A stretch of DNA of 6,683 bases from assembly GCA_030616535.1 (NCBI GenBank), contig JAUWXE010000060.1, positions 1 to 6,683 on the forward strand, given 5' to 3'. Origin of the DNA: Candidatus Aerophobota bacterium (lineage in GTDB: Bacteria; Aerophobota; Aerophobia; Aerophobales; AE-B3A). The position numbers and the translations under genes were made by a program. Below are positions 4,122 to 6,683 of this stretch, one piece after another. Position 1 is the first letter of the stretch. Each line of letters starts with the position of its first letter. Under the pieces are notes generated by a model. That model ran no database searches. It had not been told where the DNA came from and saw nothing but the letters and a program-made list of their open reading frames with translations.

Positions 4122-6683
4122 CTATCCAGAAAGTGCTTTCTTCAGTATCTCTCCTGTATAGGACCGGGGATTTCGGCTAATCTCTTCTGGAGAACCAAAG
4201 GCAACCAGCTCCCCTCCCTCATCTCCTCCTTCGGGACCCAGGTCAATGATATAATCGGCCACTTTAATTACGTCAGGATTGTGCTCGATGACCAGAACCG
4301 TGTTTCCCTTATCCACCAGCCGATTGAGTACATTAAGAAGTTTCTCGATATCGGCAAAATGTAGCCCCGTGGTAGGCTCATCCAATATGTAGAGGGTTTT
4401 TCCGGTTCCTATTTTGCTCAGCTCTTTGGAAAGCTTTACCCTCTGGGCTTCACCTCCGGAGAGAGTAGTTGCCGGCTGTCCCAGGCGGATATATCCTAAT
4501 CCCACATCGTATAGGGTCTTGAGTTTTCGCTTTATCTGAGGGATATTGCGAAAGAAGCTAAGAGCCTCCTCTACCGTTAGCTCTAAAATATCGGCAATAT
4601 TTTTTCCTTTGTACCTTATCTGAAGGGTCTCTTTGCTGTAGCGCTTTCCCTTGCAGACATCACAGGGAACATAAACATCGGGTAGAAATTGCATCTCAAT
4701 CTTGATCATCCCTTCTCCTTTGCATTGCTGGCATCTACCTCGTCTCACGTTAAAGCTAAATCTACCCTGATTGTAGCCTCTCATTCTGGCCTCTTCTAAC
4801 TTAGAGAAAAGCTGCCTGATAGGGGTAAAAAGGCCAGTGTAGGTAGCCGGATTAGATCTAGGAGTCCTTCCAATGGGGGATTGATCAATCACTACCACCT
4901 TGTCAATGTATTGAAGGCCCTCTATTTTGTCGTGTTTTCCCGGTTTTATTCGGCTGTTGTAAAAATGTCGGGCCAGGGCTCGGTATAATATCTCGTCCAC
5001 CAGAGTGCTCTTTCCTGAGCCTGAGACCCCGGTAACGCAGACAAATGTTCCTAGAGGAATCTTAACATCTATTTTCTTTAGATTATGCTCTCCTGCTCCA
5101 ATAATCTCTAGGTATTGACTATCTTTAGGATGCCGACGGGCTAAAGGAAGGGGTATCTTTAGTTCACCCTTTAGATACTTACCGGTCAGACTACGCTCGC
5201 AGGAAAGAACCTCTTTCAGGGAACCAGATACCAGTACCTCCCCTCCCTGCTCCCCTGCCCCGGGTCCTAAATCTATTATGTGGTCGGCTGCCTCGATGGT
5301 AGATCTATCATGCTCTACCACAATAATGGTGTTACCCAGGTCTCTCAGATCCTTTAAGGTGTGAAGGAGCCTCTGGTTGTCTCTTTGATGCAGTCCGATA
5401 GTAGGCTCATCCAGAATGTAGATTACCCCAACCAGGCCCGATCCTATCTGGGTAGCCAGTCGAATGCGCTCTGCCTCACCTCCCGATAAGGTTCCCACCC
5501 TTCTATCCAGAGTAAGATAATCGAGCCCCACACTTACCATAAAACCTAATCTTTTCCCTATCTCCCTCAGAATCTCCCCCGCTATAAGCTTTTCTCGGGA
5601 GCTGAGCTCTAGCTGAGAAAAGAAACCCTCATTTTCCTTGATACTTAGTTTAACAATGTCATAAATTGATTTACCTCTAAGAGTTACGGCCAGACTTTCT
5701 TTACGCAGACGAGCTCCCTCGCATTCAGGGCAGGGTGATTCTCTGACGTATTTAGAGATCTCCTCCTGAACGTAGTCGGAGTCACTCTCCTTGTATCTTC
5801 TTTCCAGGTTAGGGATTACTCCTTCAAAGGGAGCCCAGTAATCATAGAACTCGCCTCCTTTTCGATCAGTAAATTTAATTTCCTCAGAATTTGAGCCATA
5901 AAGGAGGATCTGCTGCACCTTATCTGGTAGATTCTGAAAAGGGGTATCCAGAGAAAAGTCATAATGTCTAGCCAGGGAGGCAATTTTTCTAAAATAATAG
6001 CGGGCAGCAGTTCTCGCCCACCGGTAGAATCCAACTCCTTCTTCCCAGGGGACTATGGCCCCCCCTCTTAAGGATCTGGTTTTGTCTGGCACTACCAGCT
6101 CGGCATCTATAGTTTGCTGGGTTCCCAATCCATTACAGGCAGAACAGGCACCATAGGGGCTGTTAAACGAGAACATGCGGGGGGAAATCTCCTCATAACT
6201 GACGCCGCACTCTGGACAGGCGAAGTACCGGCTAAATATATATTGCTTCTCAGCTCCGTCTATCTTTTGAATGACGAGAACCAATCCTCCGGAGCGGTTA
6301 GAGGCTGTCTCTATAGAGTCAGCCAGGCGAGTCTCTATTCCTTTTTTCACTTTCAGTCTATCCACCACTACTTCGATAGTATGTTTTTTGTTTTTATCCA
6401 GGAAAAAATCTTCCTCCAGAAGATGGATTTCTCCGTCTACCCTGACCCTTAGGTAACCTTCTCTTTTTATATCTTCCAGAAGATCTCGATACTCCCCCTT
6501 CCTTCCCCTCACCAGAGGAGAAAGGATCAAAATTGAAAAACCTTCTTCGAGTTGCATAACATGATTGGTCATATCCTCTATGGTTTGAGGGCGAATTCTT
6601 CTTCCACACTTATAGCAATGAGGCTCACCAATGTGAGCAAATAGGAGTCTTAAGTAATCATAGATCTCAGTTAAGGTGGCTAC
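4122..6683 (-). CDS. uvrA: Excinuclease ABC subunit UvrA (N-terminus outside the window)
   Basis: This is the DNA-damage-recognition ATPase of nucleotide excision repair, a cytoplasmic dimer that loads UvrB at lesions. The frame is open to the right edge; its first codons (VATLTEIYDYLRLLFAHIGEPHC) match UvrA about 95 residues from the usual N-terminus, so the first Walker A lies outside and the full protein would be about 950 residues, normal for the family. Numbered from the first codon here, one sees: zinc-module cysteines 156/159 and 180/183 (CPEC...CSAC); a further CPEC pair at 318/321; ABC signature LSGGE (399-403) with Walker B IYILDEP (421-427); second Walker A GVSGSGKST (552-560); second zinc module Cys651/654 and 674/677 (CQQC...CDVC); second signature LSGGE (741-745), Walker B LYILDEP (764-770) and switch His in VIEH. 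It ends in TAG. The ATG at 6572 is internal, not the start. It lies 52 bases upstream of the NuoE-like gene with no terminator between; this neighbour relation is probably incidental operon packing. Confidence 0.97.
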   Translation of the reverse strand, partial: VATLTEIYDYLRLLFAHIGEPHCYKCGRRIRPQTIEDMTNHVMQLEEGFSILILSPLVRGRKGEYRDLLEDIKREGYLRVRVDGEIHLLEEDFFLDKNKKHTIEVVVDRLKVKKGIETRLADSIETASNRSGGLVLVIQKIDGAEKQYIFSRYFACPECGVSYEEISPRMFSFNSPYGACSACNGLGTQQTIDAELVVPDKTRSLRGGAIVPWEEGVGFYRWARTAARYYFRKIASLARHYDFSLDTPFQNLPDKVQQILLYGSNSEEIKFTDRKGGEFYDYWAPFEGVIPNLERRYKESDSDYVQEEISKYVRESPCPECEGARLRKESLAVTLRGKSIYDIVKLSIKENEGFFSQLELSSREKLIAGEILREIGKRLGFMVSVGLDYLTLDRRVGTLSGGEAERIRLATQIGSGLVGVIYILDEPTIGLHQRDNQRLLHTLKDLRDLGNTIIVVEHDRSTIEAADHIIDLGPGAGEQGGEVLVSGSLKEVLSCERSLTGKYLKGELKIPLPLARRHPKDSQYLEIIGAGEHNLKKIDVKIPLGTFVCVTGVSGSGKSTLVDEILYRALARHFYNSRIKPGKHDKIEGLQYIDKVVVIDQSPIGRTPRSNPATYTGLFTPIRQLFSKLEEARMRGYNQGRFSFNVRRGRCQQCKGEGMIKIEMQFLPDVYVPCDVCKGKRYSKETLQIRYKGKNIADILELTVEEALSFFRNIPQIKRKLKTLYDVGLGYIRLGQPATTLSGGEAQRVKLSKELSKIGTGKTLYILDEPTTGLHFADIEKLLNVLNRLVDKGNTVLVIEHNPDVIKVADYIIDLGPEGGDEGGELVAFGSPEEISRNPRSYTGEILKKALSG

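Noticed and set aside
4116..4364. Plus-strand open frame of 82 codons
   Set aside because: It is opposite the conserved C-terminal ABC region of uvrA and has no recognisable features.
6114..6452. Plus-strand open frame of 112 codons
   Set aside because: It is opposite the first zinc-module region of uvrA; an antisense shadow.
1..6683. CRISPR array, tRNA, rRNA, insertion sequence or attachment site
   Set aside because: I saw no regularly spaced repeats, tRNA-like arms, transposase motifs or terminal inverted repeats; the window is filled by conserved coding sequence.

Overview
The window is about 6.7 kb of tightly packed bacterial DNA. Every supported gene is on the minus strand, so it reads from right to left. 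Four genes or gene parts nearly fill it: the C-terminal ~853 residues of the excision-repair ATPase UvrA (6683-4122, 5' end outside), a NuoE-like [2Fe-2S] subunit (4069-3587), a large flavoprotein fusing a NuoF/HydB-like module to a GltD/NfnB-like module (3571-692, with an in-frame continuation to 464), and the start of a NuoG/HydA/FdhA-type iron-sulfur subunit (458 to beyond base 1). Gaps are 52, 15 and 5 bases, and I see no terminator or convincing promoter between genes. No stretch over 300 bases lacks a gene.

The three redox genes encode the diaphorase half and the electron-entry N-terminus of a soluble NAD(P)-linked complex. Relatives include the electron-bifurcating [FeFe] hydrogenases (HydABC), NAD(P)-dependent formate dehydrogenases and NuoF/NfnB hybrid transhydrogenases. 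The last gene leaves the window before its catalytic domain, so hydrogenase, formate dehydrogenase and transhydrogenase cannot be told apart. The expected electron path joins an NAD(H)/FMN site (NuoF part), an FAD plus second pyridine-nucleotide site (GltD part), the NuoE cluster and the Fe-S wire of the NuoG-like subunit. This points to a strict anaerobe (acetogen, syntroph, fermenter or an uncultured anaerobic phylum). The lineage cannot be fixed from this sequence.

Two oddities stand out. (1) The NuoF-GltD frame is interrupted by one TGA at 694-692, and the same frame then continues for 75 codons that look like the normal C-terminal tail of this family. It is the only TGA in the minus-strand gene frames of the window; the other stops are TAG, TAG and TAA. 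(2) In the NuoE-like subunit the expected fourth [2Fe-2S] cysteine is Tyr132 (TAT), one G-to-A change from a Cys codon. Together they suggest early decay of the complex, sequence errors, or (less likely) recoding of the TGA. A hairpin that would bury the ribosome binding site of the NuoE gene lies between it and uvrA.
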